Notes: generated by a model from the sequence alone, not told the origin. Positions 51,834 through 61,341 are shown, counted from the stretch's first letter. The stretch is DNA of 64,000 bases from Rhodopseudomonas telluris (GCF_042432815.1 NZ_JBHLWM010000008.1:310001-374000), one strand, 5' to 3'. Program-made: numbers and translations.

Positions 51834-54794
51834 ATGGCAAAGAAGCCGATTGAGGTCGAGGCGCTGAAGCATAAGGCGGCCACGCGGCTGAACATTCCGA
51901 CGGCTGAGTTCGAGAGCGTGATGCTGGAGGAGGACAAGCGGCCGATCCAAGTCGCATATGAGCGGCGCAATCGGGATCTCGATCCGCAGCTCGTCTGGCG
52001 AGGCAAGGACGAGCAGGACTGGTCAGACCTGGTCGTGGCCGCGCCGCCGCTCTACATCCAAGAGAAAGTGCACCCGAAGGTCATCATCGACGATCTCAAG
52101 CGCGAGACGAAGGAACGCGCGGAAGAAGAGATCGGTGCGACGATCGACTTGTTCTCCGATTTCAATGGGCTACCGGACAAAGAAGCGGCGACAGAATTTT
52201 ATCAACATGCAGGGCACTGGTCGAACCGGATGATTTCCGGCGATTCGCTGCAGGTGATGGCGAGGCTTGCCGAACGCGAAGGCCTTCGCGGGCAGGTGCA
52301 GTGCATTTATATCGATCCGCCCTACGGCATCAAATTCAACTCCAATTTTCAATGGTCCACCACTTCGAGGGACGTAAAGGATGGCGCTAAGGACCAAATC
52401 ACGCGCGAGCCGGAGCAGGTGCGGGCATTCCGCGACACGTGGCGCGATGGCATTCACTCCTATCTTGGCTATCTGCGTGATCGGCTCACGGTGGCGCGCG
52501 AACTTCTGCATGAGTCAGGATCCATCTTCGTGCAGATTGGTGACGAAAATATACATCGGGTTCGAGTCTTGATGGATGAAGTATTTGGTGAGGAGAACGC
52601 AGGACCAGTTATCAATTACAAGACCACATCTGGCCTAGCTTCTGAGTTTCTAGCTGGATCGACTGATCACATAGTGTGGTATTTCAGAGACCGATCTCGC
52701 GCAAAATTTCGAAGACTTTTCAATCAAAAGAATCCTGGAGAAGAAGGCGCTACTCAATTCACCTTCATGCAAAGTCCCGACGGCGCGATCGTCAACGCAG
52801 CTGTGGCTGCTGAGAAAATGGAGCCGGGCTGGGAGTTAATGGCGCATGCTGATCTGACCTCCACAGGCAGTGCGACAACTACAAATTATGATGCTCATGT
52901 TGAGGGGAGAACGTTCAGACTTAGATCTGGCAACCTTAGATGGAAAACTACTGAGGTTGGACTTGGACGTTTGGCCAAGAGCTCCCGGACTCTAATCATA
53001 GGTAGCACACTGCGATATCGTCGTCTTCTCAGGGATTTTCCTGTCTATCCAATCGTCGATCTGTGGACGGATACCGGAATTTCTGGGTTCGCTGATAGGA
53101 AAGTGTACGTGGTTCAAACGAGTCCATTGGTCATTCAACGCTGCATTCTGATGACCACAGACCCTGGTGATCTCGTGTTAGACCCAACGTGCGGTTCGGG
53201 AACCACAGCCTTTATTGCTGAGAATTGGGGGCGGCGATGGATCACCATTGATACCAGTCGTGTCGCCATCGCGCTTGCCAGATCGAGGCTCATGGGCGCG
53301 CGCTTTCCCTATTATCTCCTCGCCGACTCTGCTGAAGGTCAGCGAAAGGAAGGTGAGATCACCCGAGCTGCACCCAAGTCGTCGCTCACGCGGGGCGACA
53401 TTCGGCACGGCTTCGTTTATGAGCGAGTGCCGCACATCACGCTGAGGTCAATCGCCAACAACACCGAGATCGATGTGATCTGGGATCGGTGGCAAGAGAC
53501 GCTTGAGCCGCTCCGAAGCGATCTCAATCGCGTCCTCGGTCGCAATCAGCCCTGGGAAGAATGGGAAATCCCGCGCGACGCGGGCGATCCTTGGAAGCCG
53601 GAGGCCGTGGCTATTCATGCCAAGTTGCGAGAAGCGATTACTGAGGACGAGATCGGCAAGAAGTCGCAGAAGGCGCTCGCGAAGCTCAATGGTGTGTTGG
53701 GTCGTGAGTACACCTTCAAGACCCTGCCGGAACGGCCGATCGATCCTTGGACGAACCAGAAGGCGATCGAAATTCACGGCCAATGGTGGGAGGCGCGGAT
53801 CGCCCGACAGAAGGAGATCGACGCCTCCATCGCCGCCAAGGCCGAGTTCGAATTTCTCTATGACAGGCCTTACGTCGACAATTCTCGCATCCGCGTTGCC
53901 GGACCTTTCACGGTCGAGAGCCTGTCGCCGCATCGCACGCTCGCAGTCGATTGGGACGACGAGCTGATCGAGATCCTCGAGGCGTCCGAAGGCAAACGGG
54001 AAGCGCCAGACCGCGATGACGTGTCCAGCGACTTCGCTCAGATGATCCTCGAGAACCTCAAGGTGGCGGGCGTCCAGCAGGCGCACAAGGAGGATCGGAT
54101 TGCGTTTACGAGCCTAAGCGGATGGCCTGGCCGCTTCATCTGCGCCGAGGGCGTGTTCATGGAGGGCGAGCGCGAGAAGCGCGCCGGCATCTTCATCGGT
54201 CCCGAGTTCGGAACGGTCTCACGTCCCGATCTCGTCGCCGCAGCAAAGGAGTGCGGCGATGCCGGCTTCGATTTGCTGATTGCCTGCGCCTTCAACTACG
54301 ATGCCCATTCCTCGGAATTCGACAAGCTCGGGCGCGTGCCTGTGCTGAAGGCCCGGATGAACCCCGATTTGCATATGGGGGGCGATCTCAAGGCGACCGC
54401 GACGGGCAACCTGTTCGTGATCTTCGGCGAGCCGGATATCAAGATCGAGGACGCCGGCGACGACATGATCCGTGTCAAGGTGTTTGGCGTCGATGTGTTC
54501 AAGCCGCAGACCGGCGAAGTGATCTCCGAAGGCACCGACGGCATTGCGCTGTGGATGCTCGACACCGACTACAACGAGGAAAGCTTCTTTGTCCGCCATG
54601 CCTATTTCCTCGGTGCCAACGATCCTTACAAAGCCTTGAAGACGACCCTGAAAGCGGAAATCGATCAGGAGGCCTGGGAAAGCCTCTATTCCGATACGTC
54701 GCGTCCGTTTCCGAAGCCTGAGTCGGGCCGCATCGCGGTGAAGGTCATCAATCACCTCGGCGACGAGGTGATGAAGGTCTTCGCGGTCGCGTGA
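51834..54794 (+). CDS. large type III-like adenine DNA methyltransferase (Mod)
   Basis: A protein of 986 residues, against about 600-700 for ordinary Mod. It is an N6-adenine methyltransferase of the beta class: motif IV CIYIDPPYGIKF near 160 precedes motif I LDPTCGSGTTAF near 448. The part between them (about 235-440) is the target-recognition domain. A C-terminal extension of over 400 residues includes a dense charged stretch and a beta-rich end ('FIGPEFGTVSRPDLVAAAKE', 'GIALWMLDTDYNEESFF'). Base composition falls sharply from about 52.55 to 53.16 kb, as if the recognition domain had been exchanged by recombination. It protects host DNA and sets specificity for the Res partner. Confidence 0.9.
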   Translation: MAKKPIEVEALKHKAATRLNIPTAEFESVMLEEDKRPIQVAYERRNRDLDPQLVWRGKDEQDWSDLVVAAPPLYIQEKVHPKVIIDDLKRETKERAEEEIGATIDLFSDFNGLPDKEAATEFYQHAGHWSNRMISGDSLQVMARLAEREGLRGQVQCIYIDPPYGIKFNSNFQWSTTSRDVKDGAKDQITREPEQVRAFRDTWRDGIHSYLGYLRDRLTVARELLHESGSIFVQIGDENIHRVRVLMDEVFGEENAGPVINYKTTSGLASEFLAGSTDHIVWYFRDRSRAKFRRLFNQKNPGEEGATQFTFMQSPDGAIVNAAVAAEKMEPGWELMAHADLTSTGSATTTNYDAHVEGRTFRLRSGNLRWKTTEVGLGRLAKSSRTLIIGSTLRYRRLLRDFPVYPIVDLWTDTGISGFADRKVYVVQTSPLVIQRCILMTTDPGDLVLDPTCGSGTTAFIAENWGRRWITIDTSRVAIALARSRLMGARFPYYLLADSAEGQRKEGEITRAAPKSSLTRGDIRHGFVYERVPHITLRSIANNTEIDVIWDRWQETLEPLRSDLNRVLGRNQPWEEWEIPRDAGDPWKPEAVAIHAKLREAITEDEIGKKSQKALAKLNGVLGREYTFKTLPERPIDPWTNQKAIEIHGQWWEARIARQKEIDASIAAKAEFEFLYDRPYVDNSRIRVAGPFTVESLSPHRTLAVDWDDELIEILEASEGKREAPDRDDVSSDFAQMILENLKVAGVQQAHKEDRIAFTSLSGWPGRFICAEGVFMEGEREKRAGIFIGPEFGTVSRPDLVAAAKECGDAGFDLLIACAFNYDAHSSEFDKLGRVPVLKARMNPDLHMGGDLKATATGNLFVIFGEPDIKIEDAGDDMIRVKVFGVDVFKPQTGEVISEGTDGIALWMLDTDYNEESFFVRHAYFLGANDPYKALKTTLKAEIDQEAWESLYSDTSRPFPKPESGRIAVKVINHLGDEVMKVFAVA

Positions 54795-54803
54795 GAGCGT
54801 GGA

Positions 54804-56066
54804 ATGCCTGTTTCAACAACCGTGCTTTTCGCTTCCCCTCAGCGTGAGATTGCGTCCCTCATCGAGGATCGACTCGATCGGTCGGTTGAGAGCAGCATCG
54901 TTGTGGGGTTCGCAACACCCGGTGGCATGGACCTGGTGGGGGCGCCCCTCAGAAGGCGGCCCGCAACCTTGAAATGCCTCATCATCGGTGCGGCGACGTT
55001 TCCCGCGTTTGAAATGATGGACGAGCTTTTGAGCGTCGGCGTTCCGAAGGATCGCCTGTTTGTTCATCTCGGACATACGTTCAAAACGGGCACGCCGAAG
55101 AACCCGTTCGCCCGATTTCACCCGATGCTCCACAGCAAAATCTACTACATGGAATTGGAGGGAGGACAGGCCTGCGCCTTCATCGGCTCCCACAACGCGA
55201 CAGTTTTTGCGCTTGATGGCATGAATGGCGAAGCGTCAGTCATGCTGGAAGGCGACCGAAATGAACCTCAATTCCGGCAGGTCAGGCAATATATCGATGA
55301 GGCTCGTGGTCAGGCAACTGCCTACGATTCCTCGCTCAAGGATGCATATGCTTGGTGGTGGAGAGAGTATCTCGATGGTCTTCGCGCCGAGGTAAAGATC
55401 CCCTCCGACTGGCAGATCAAGCGGACAATTCTGATTTTTGCGCAGGCAGCACCTCAGGATCGGCCAAGGAACAATGAGGCACTGTATTTTGAGCTGCCTG
55501 CTGGCATTCAGATCGACAACCTGAAGACCGAGGTTCACCTCTTTCTCTTCAATAGTCTTCCCCCCAATCCGGAAGCCGCCTTGGCGAGCCGAAGCGGGGC
55601 TTCTGCCAGCTACGTTTGCCAAACGTTGGGCGCCGACAATGAAAGGGGCAATCGGATGCTCGCAGCCGATTGGCACGTCGACAACGCCACCCGACCGACC
55701 CTTCTCTATGTTCCCTCGGGCACGTTCAGCCCGTCGACCAACCCGAACATGCAGCAAGTGCGGGCGAAGATTACGGCATATGGCTCTGGTACGCTCGACT
55801 ATGCGTTTGAGCGTCAGAGAGCGGGCTGGGACCCGGTATTCGCCGAGGAGGAGGCGGCGAAAACGGATCGGCCGACGCTTCAAAGTGACAGAGCTCGTCT
55901 CGAAGCATATGCGGGCCGGTCCGGTCCTCCCCACTGGACCTTGGTGAAGGGCCTCAGCCCGAGAAAGGGCGAGGCGGTCGAGCGTGACGAACAGGCGCTG
56001 CGTCTGGCTGCCCCGGATTCTGGTTCGTTCATCCTTGTGTCGTTGCGGCAGCGAAGGATGACCTGA
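54804..56066 (+). CDS. phospholipase D-like nuclease-fold protein
   Basis: A protein of 420 residues, 9 bp after the methyltransferase. One PLD (HKD) motif is present: 'FHPMLHSKIYYMELEGG' with His and Lys near 109-111, and Asn in 'FIGSHNATVFALDG' near 129. Single-motif members work as dimers and are often nucleases in defence systems (compare DrmC of DISARM). The N-terminal part 'SSIVVGFATPGGMDLV' fits the start of the PLD fold. The remaining 230 residues have no domain I recognise. Its stop overlaps the start of the helicase gene by 1 bp. Confidence 0.82.
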   Translation: MPVSTTVLFASPQREIASLIEDRLDRSVESSIVVGFATPGGMDLVGAPLRRRPATLKCLIIGAATFPAFEMMDELLSVGVPKDRLFVHLGHTFKTGTPKNPFARFHPMLHSKIYYMELEGGQACAFIGSHNATVFALDGMNGEASVMLEGDRNEPQFRQVRQYIDEARGQATAYDSSLKDAYAWWWREYLDGLRAEVKIPSDWQIKRTILIFAQAAPQDRPRNNEALYFELPAGIQIDNLKTEVHLFLFNSLPPNPEAALASRSGASASYVCQTLGADNERGNRMLAADWHVDNATRPTLLYVPSGTFSPSTNPNMQQVRAKITAYGSGTLDYAFERQRAGWDPVFAEEEAAKTDRPTLQSDRARLEAYAGRSGPPHWTLVKGLSPRKGEAVERDEQALRLAAPDSGSFILVSLRQRRMT

Positions 56067-58156
56067 TGGAATTCCGGATTGCCGACACCTTCACAGAATC
56101 TTTGTCGCGCCTTACCGCACAGGAGCAGAAGGCGGCGAAGACGACGGCCTTCGACCTCCAACTCAATCCGGCTTCGCCAGGCTTGAGCTTCCACAAGCTG
56201 GATCGCGCAAAGGACGCGAATTTCTGGTCCGTGCGTGTCAACGCCGACGTCCGGCTCATTGTCCATCGGACTGCCTCGAGCCTGCTCTTGGTCTATGTCG
56301 ATCATCACGATGATGCCTATAAATGGGCGGAGCGGCGTAAGATCGAGCGACATCCCACCACCGGCGCCATGCAGCTCGTCGAGGTCCGGGAGCGCATACA
56401 AGAAGTCGAGATCGTCAGGCCGAAGGAGGCGGCCGAGCCTGCGCCGGCCCCGAGCTCATCGGCGAAACCGAAACTCTTCGACAATCTGCGCAAGTTCGAG
56501 TTGATGGCCTTCGGAGTGCCGGAGGAATGGGTCAACGATGTCCGCACGGCCACCGAGGACACGCTCTTCGACATCATTGCGCATCTGCCCCAGGAGGCGC
56601 AGGAGGCGCTCCTGAAGCTCGCAGTCGGCGAGAAGCCCGAGCCGCCCCCGCCAGCGCCGGCCGAGGCCGATCCCTTCGCCCACCCAGACGCGCAGCGCCG
56701 ATTCCGCGTCCTGACCAATGTCGAGGAACTGGAACGAGCGCTCGACTATCCATGGGACAAGTGGGCGGTCTTCCTGCATCCTTCGCAGGCAGCCTTGGTC
56801 GAACGAAGCTATTCTGGGCCAACGCGTGTCTCGGGTTCAGCGGGAACCGGCAAGACGATCGTCGCTCTGCACCGGGCTGTTCACCTTGCCCGCTCAAATC
56901 CGCATGCGCAGGTGCTGCTGACAACGTTCTCCAGGGCGCTCGCAAACGCGTTGCGCGTCCGGCTTGTAACGCTGGCAGGAAATGAGTCCACCATAGCCAG
57001 CCGAGTCATGGTGAAGTCTCTCTCCGCTGTCGGATATGATCTGTACAGTCATCGTTTCGGGAAACCGAATATTGCCCCGCCAGAACTGATCAGAGAGCTG
57101 CTCACGAAAGCAGCTGTGGAGGTCGATGGGCACAAATTCTCGTTACACTTCCTGTTTGGGGAGTGGAGTGACGTTGTCGATGCGTGGCAACTGAAGTCTT
57201 GGGAGGCATATCGGGATGTCTCCCGGCTCGGCCGCAAGACGCGAATTGGAGGAAAGCAGCGGGAGATCCTGTGGGCGATTTTCGAACGCCTTCGGGCCGG
57301 CCTTTCGGAGAAGGGGGCGGTCACGTGGGCCGATGTGTTTGGCCGGCTCGCCGGCGATCTGGCCATGGGTGGTAGGACGCCATTTGACTATGCGGTGGTC
57401 GATGAGGCTCAGGACCTCGGGGTTGCCGAGGCGCGGTTTCTGGGCGCACTGGCGGGCGATAAGTCGGACGGGCTGTTCTTTGCGGGCGATCTTGGCCAGC
57501 GCATCTTCCAGCAACCGTTCTCGTGGAAGGCCCTCGGTCTTGATGTGCGAGGGCGTTCTTTCACGTTGCGTATTAATTACCGGACCTCACACCAGATACG
57601 TATCCATGCCGACCGACTGTTGCCTGCCACTGTTTCGGACGTAGACGGCAATGCCGAAGGCCGCCGGGGCACTGTTTCGATGTTTGATGGGCCTGTTCCG
57701 AAGGTCGCAGTATTCTCGAGCCAAGAGAAAGAGCAGGCAGCTGTCGGTCAGTGGATCAAAGAGCAGCTTCGTCATGGGTGCCGACCGCACGAAATAGGAG
57801 TGTTCGTTCGTTCTGATCCTCAGCTCAGTCGTGTCAGAAGAGCGCTGGACCTTGCGGGCATCGCCGGCTCGGAACCAAGCGAGGAGGGTGGTTCAGTCGA
57901 AGGAGCTGTGACGATCAGCACCATGCACTTCGCTAAGGGGCTGGAATTCCGGGCGGTTGCAGTGATGGGCTGCGATGACGAGGTCATCCCGCTCCAAGAA
58001 CGCATTGAGAGCGTTGCGGACGACGCGGATCTTGAAGAGGTCTACGATACGGAACGGCATCTCCTCTACGTCGCATGCACTAGGGCGCGTGACCATCTGA
58101 TGGTCACGGGGGTTGAGCCGGCATCGGAGTTTCTGGATGATTTTCTGAATCGTTAG
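56066..58156 (+). CDS. RelE-like toxin domain fused to UvrD/REP-type helicase
   Basis: A protein of 696 residues. Residues 1-100 match the RelE/ParE fold: 'FTESLSRLTAQEQKA', 'GLSFHKLDRAKDANFWSVRV', 'VRLIVHRTASSLLLVYVDHH'. A Pro/Ala-rich linker (about 135-215) follows. The rest is a superfamily 1A helicase: Walker A GSAGTGKTI near 260, motif II 'YAVVDEAQDLG' near 445, 'FTLRINYRTSHQIR' as motif IV, and 'LLYVACTRARDHLMVTG' as motif VI. The RelE-type part could bind or cut RNA, and the helicase may process ends made by Res or the PLD protein. It is the last gene of the five-gene operon. No antitoxin gene is adjacent. Confidence 0.88.
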   Translation: MEFRIADTFTESLSRLTAQEQKAAKTTAFDLQLNPASPGLSFHKLDRAKDANFWSVRVNADVRLIVHRTASSLLLVYVDHHDDAYKWAERRKIERHPTTGAMQLVEVRERIQEVEIVRPKEAAEPAPAPSSSAKPKLFDNLRKFELMAFGVPEEWVNDVRTATEDTLFDIIAHLPQEAQEALLKLAVGEKPEPPPPAPAEADPFAHPDAQRRFRVLTNVEELERALDYPWDKWAVFLHPSQAALVERSYSGPTRVSGSAGTGKTIVALHRAVHLARSNPHAQVLLTTFSRALANALRVRLVTLAGNESTIASRVMVKSLSAVGYDLYSHRFGKPNIAPPELIRELLTKAAVEVDGHKFSLHFLFGEWSDVVDAWQLKSWEAYRDVSRLGRKTRIGGKQREILWAIFERLRAGLSEKGAVTWADVFGRLAGDLAMGGRTPFDYAVVDEAQDLGVAEARFLGALAGDKSDGLFFAGDLGQRIFQQPFSWKALGLDVRGRSFTLRINYRTSHQIRIHADRLLPATVSDVDGNAEGRRGTVSMFDGPVPKVAVFSSQEKEQAAVGQWIKEQLRHGCRPHEIGVFVRSDPQLSRVRRALDLAGIAGSEPSEEGGSVEGAVTISTMHFAKGLEFRAVAVMGCDDEVIPLQERIESVADDADLEEVYDTERHLLYVACTRARDHLMVTGVEPASEFLDDFLNR

Positions 58157-58818
58157 CAAAGATCGGGTTGTGATGTGTCAGAATGGTCGGTCAATGCCTC
58201 GACGCAGTGCGATCACTGAATTGGATGGTGGACTTGGGAAGCCGGCGCAGACGGCAGCCAGGCGCGATTGCAGGGCGCTCAGTGGCGTCGAGAGGAGCAA
58301 CCAAACGGTCATCGACGCTGCGTTCCGCAGCAATGGCGTCGATTAAACCCGGAAAAGGGTATCGCGATCGTCCAGGGTGGCCTTTGGGAATGCGACGATC
58401 CGGAAGCGGTCGAGAGTAGGGCCGGCAACGGCTCTAGGATGCCGGCCTTTGCGACGTAACGGACGTAGCTGAGGTCGTCAGCCGGACGCTGTCGCTCAGC
58501 CTCCGCAATGCCGGCAGGCCATCGACCATCGCCAGCCGGTCGAGTTCAGCCGCAAGGGCGACGCCGGTCTCGGAAGTCTCGCGGCCGCCCAGTCGGCGGT
58601 CTGGGGCAGGCTCGGCGAAAGCTCATCGATCTCAGCGATCAGACGGTTCGCTGACGGCGTCGTCGACGTCGTCCTTCGCGAGCATTGCATAGCGCGGCAG
58701 GCGTGGCAGTCCCTGCATGCCGCTATGGTCGCTATCGGTTCCGCGGCGCCGTCGACGATAGCGTCCGGCTTAGCGGCACCGGGAGACGACGGAACGTCAC
58801 CGTTACCATCGTTGCCGA
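58157..58818. other. gap after the defence operon, with eroded coding remains
   Basis: Between the helicase stop and the next minus-strand ORF. On minus, about 58450-58570, one frame reads like protein ('LDRLAMVDGLPALRRLSD'), and a piece near 58660-58700 ('RYAMLAKDDVDDAVSE') also does, but stops separate them. This suggests a decayed gene belonging to the minus-strand group at 58.8-61 kb. The rest (58160-58440) shows nothing recognisable. Confidence 0.4.
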
Positions 58819-59226
58819 TCAATTGTAGCTTCTTGGCCAGCCGTCCATGTCGCTGTCGTCGAACGTAGACAGGGATGAGTTTGTGATGGGATTCTGACCG
58901 CCTGGATCGGCGGGGCGTGCCAAATTATAGAATCGCGACAGAGTGCGAGCCCACCGTCCTCCCGGATCTGCAAACCATAACTGCGACGTGATGATCCAGC
59001 GCGATCCGAGCTGCGGATGGTCGGTCACCTGGCCAACGAGACGGAGGCCGAGTGGCGTCAGCATGGGGACGTAGAGGTCCAGTGTCGGTGCCGTCCGCAA
59101 TCTGGCTTCCACGAACGAGATGTCATGCTCCAGCAGGGCACAGTCCCTGGCCAACGAAGTCAACCGCTCAGAGAACTCCGCGGTAATCGTGCTGGGGTCA
59201 AGAAACGGGAAGCTGCGGGTGAGCAT
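58819..59226 (-). CDS. hypothetical protein
   Basis: 135 residues from ATG 59226, or 157 if translation starts at 59292. The composition looks like a real protein: an N-terminal helix ('FSERLTSLARDCALLEHDIS') and a beta-rich middle with 'LTPLGLRLVGQVTDHPQLG', then 'GRWARTLSRFYNLARP'. I cannot name a family with confidence; similar small proteins with a WARTLSRFY segment occur in rhizobial accessory regions. Its neighbours on minus (sigma factor, ParA-like ATPase) suggest a former operon. Confidence 0.6.
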   Translation of the reverse strand: MLTRSFPFLDPSTITAEFSERLTSLARDCALLEHDISFVEARLRTAPTLDLYVPMLTPLGLRLVGQVTDHPQLGSRWIITSQLWFADPGGRWARTLSRFYNLARPADPGGQNPITNSSLSTFDDSDMDGWPRSYN

Positions 59227-59307
59227 TTTAGGGGCTCGTTCAACTTGAGGAAAAGTGGGGCAGGGCGCTGTTGCACGCAGGCAGAGGGGCACCGTAAATC
59301 GGCCTGT

Positions 59308-59690
59308 CTACCGCCGGTGATCCGCTCGAGACCTTATTGACGAGGCAGCACTTGGCGACTCGATGGGAGACCGGCTGGGGCTCGCCGTGGTCGCGCTGAA
59401 TGATGATGGTCGCTGGGCGAACGTATCCCCGAGCCGGTCATGCGCCGTTCGCCGCGCGGCAGAGTCGGCTCTCCCTCTTTCCAGTCTATCGGAAGGTGAA
59501 GCAGGTTCAGCCGCGGCGTGGGCGATTTCAGCTCGGCGTCCCGGGTTGCGGAGCTGGAATGGACCAATGCAACCTTCTCCTCCCTGCACACGAGGGCATC
59601 GGCTCAGGCCCACGCAGCAATGCCCCACCGCTGTTCCCGTGGCAGGCCGACGGTGACCGAGGGAGGCGGCGCGACGGTCAGAGGTCATCC
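59308..59690 (-). pseudogene. probable decayed gene between ParA-like and hypothetical genes
   Basis: The only unbroken frame (59694-59308) has an unlikely Arg/Ser/Ala-rich composition. Protein-like stretches are scattered over the other two frames: 'EEKVALVHSSSATRDAELKS' and 'LNLLHLPIDWKEGE' in one, then 'YVRPATIIIQRDHGEPQPVS' in the next. Internal stops separate the pieces. This is the usual look of a gene broken by frameshifts. The original function is unknown. Confidence 0.45.
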
Positions 59691-60478
59691 GCATCTCCCT
59701 TCATCCTTGTCACGTACGCATCGGCGTGAACCGCCACTGCCGCTGCAAAAGCGCGGCAGCGTTCCATCAGCTGAGGATCCTGCCAGATTGAACGTTCGAA
59801 CAGGAGCGCAGTCAGCGCGGCAGAGTCGAGAAACGGCACCTCCTCGATGAGGTCTGCCGGCTCAGCTGGCATCAACTCGCGCTCGGGATCGCTCTCGCGC
59901 AGCATGGCATCCAGCAAGGCCTTTTGGTGATCTCGCTCCCTGTCCGGCGCAATGGCCGCCAGCAATGTCGGGACTGGAGTCCTTCTTTTACGCTGCTTGT
60001 CCCGAAAATGACTGAAACTGCGAAACGCCCAGTCGATCTCGAGCACCGACGTTCGAACTGGAACGATGATCACTGCCGCGCCGCGCATGGTCGCCCGATT
60101 GCAGGCACGGTCGTGACAGCACAGATCGACGACGACGTCTCCATCTGCGCCGACCTCCGCAATCGCAAGATGTTTGAGAGCAATTAAGAACCGCGCGTCG
60201 GCCTGATTGATCGCCGCCGCGAGCTTGATAGAAACACCGGTGGTGAGTTCGAACGGGGGGTGTAGCAACAACGACGTGCAGGGGAATGGCAGCGTTGCCC
60301 CGACCGGATCGATCGCCGAGACAGAGCCGTCGTAAGTCTGCCGCACCAACAGCGTTCGGCGAGCCTGAAGATGGAGACCATACGCTAGCAGTGCAGCCGT
60401 CAAGCTGCGGCCCGAGCCGCCGTGGAAGCCGGCGACCAGATGAATTCTCAAGGGCATCACAGCATTCTCAAGCCGCAT
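59678..60478 (-). CDS. ParA/MinD-like P-loop ATPase with altered Walker A
   Basis: A protein of 266 residues. The N-terminus IHLVAGFHGGSGRSLTAALL sits where ParA/CobQ ATPases carry KGGxGKT/S: the signature Lys is missing and the GK Lys is Arg. 'GDVVVDLCCHDRACNRAT' takes the place of the Walker B/switch II region, and 'VIIVPVRTSVLEIDWAF' fits the next strand. The fold looks like a ParA-type NTPase, but nucleotide hydrolysis is questionable. The start overlaps the sigma-factor stop by about 11 bp, so the two are co-transcribed. A role in partition or in positioning of an envelope complex is possible. Confidence 0.65.
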   Translation of the reverse strand: MRLENAVMPLRIHLVAGFHGGSGRSLTAALLAYGLHLQARRTLLVRQTYDGSVSAIDPVGATLPFPCTSLLLHPPFELTTGVSIKLAAAINQADARFLIALKHLAIAEVGADGDVVVDLCCHDRACNRATMRGAAVIIVPVRTSVLEIDWAFRSFSHFRDKQRKRRTPVPTLLAAIAPDRERDHQKALLDAMLRESDPERELMPAEPADLIEEVPFLDSAALTALLFERSIWQDPQLMERCRAFAAAVAVHADAYVTRMKGDADDL

Positions 60479-61040
60479 GATGACGAGGCACGTTCAGGCG
60501 CATCGTCGTTCCCGCGGGTGGTTTGTCATACGCCGCACGGAGATTCGTCATTGCCCGCGAAAGGCGCGTGTAAACCGTGCCAATGTGCACACAGAGCCGG
60601 CCTGCGATTTCTGCCGGGGAAAGTCCCTCAACTCGTGCCAACCAAATGACTTCTTGATCTGCTGCAGACAGAGTGCGCAGAGCAGCCATTATATCTTCAA
60701 GTTCGAGCGTCAGCTCCTGGGTGGCATCGACGGGAAAATCGATGATCTCGGTTTCGCCACCGTCCGCCATTTTCAGTGGCGACCCAGACATCGGACTGCG
60801 GCGTTGGCGGCGGCGAGCGTTACGGATGTGATTGCGGAGGATCGCGATCAACCAACCAGGCAAGTTGCCAGATTCAAAGCGGTCGATGTGCAGAAGGGCG
60901 GTGGCGAGGGTATCCTGCACAAAGTCATCCGGCGGCCCGATTTCGGTTTGCTTGCCGATCAGAAAAGCGGCTTGCCTTAGCAGCTCGGGGCGCAGCGCGA
61001 CGATGCTGCCCAAAAATTCGTTCGCGAGTTCGGAGGACAT
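60468..61040 (-). CDS. ECF-type RNA polymerase sigma factor
   Basis: A protein of 190 residues from ATG 61040 with AAGGAG six bases upstream. Region 2 includes 'DFVQDTLATALLHIDRFESG' and 'LPGWLIAILRNHIRN' (about 37-75). Region 4 covers about 110-170 with 'LRTLSAADQEVIWLARVEGL' and the helix-turn-helix 'SPAEIAGRLCVHIGTVYTRL'. No anti-sigma factor or NepR/PhyR genes lie next to it. The ParA-like gene follows directly. Target promoters are unknown. Confidence 0.92.
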   Translation of the reverse strand: MSSELANEFLGSIVALRPELLRQAAFLIGKQTEIGPPDDFVQDTLATALLHIDRFESGNLPGWLIAILRNHIRNARRRQRRSPMSGSPLKMADGGETEIIDFPVDATQELTLELEDIMAALRTLSAADQEVIWLARVEGLSPAEIAGRLCVHIGTVYTRLSRAMTNLRAAYDKPPAGTTMRLNVPRHHAA

Positions 61041-61341
61041 CGATTGCTCCTTGGTTGACGAGCGGCAACCTGGCAGGATCCCGAATTCTTTGCAAGGATC
61101 TTTTTCCTATTATGTAGACCGTGGCCGCGGTCTCCGGTTCTCGTCAACGATTTTGGCGTTGTGGTCGCATTGCTCCGCCATGCCTTGCGATTGACTTAGC
61201 CGGCAGCCGAAACGCCCCGATCGCAAACTCCTGGGTTGTGCTTAGGATGAAGCCGGATATTGCGCGGCTTCCCCAAGTTGCAGATCGTTTGAGCGATTCA
61301 GATGGCAACGGCGTTTGATGGAGTAAGGGGGAGAATACGCC

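Noticed and set aside
57855..57880. Third copy of the att core (CCTTGCGGGCATCGCCGG)
   Set aside because: It has an extra base, lies inside the helicase reading frame, and no integrase or tRNA remnant is nearby; best explained by chance in GC-rich coding DNA.
46781..58156. DISARM or BREX system
   Set aside because: No DUF1998 (drmB), no PglZ, BrxC or Lon-like genes; only the PLD and methyltransferase parts recall DISARM.
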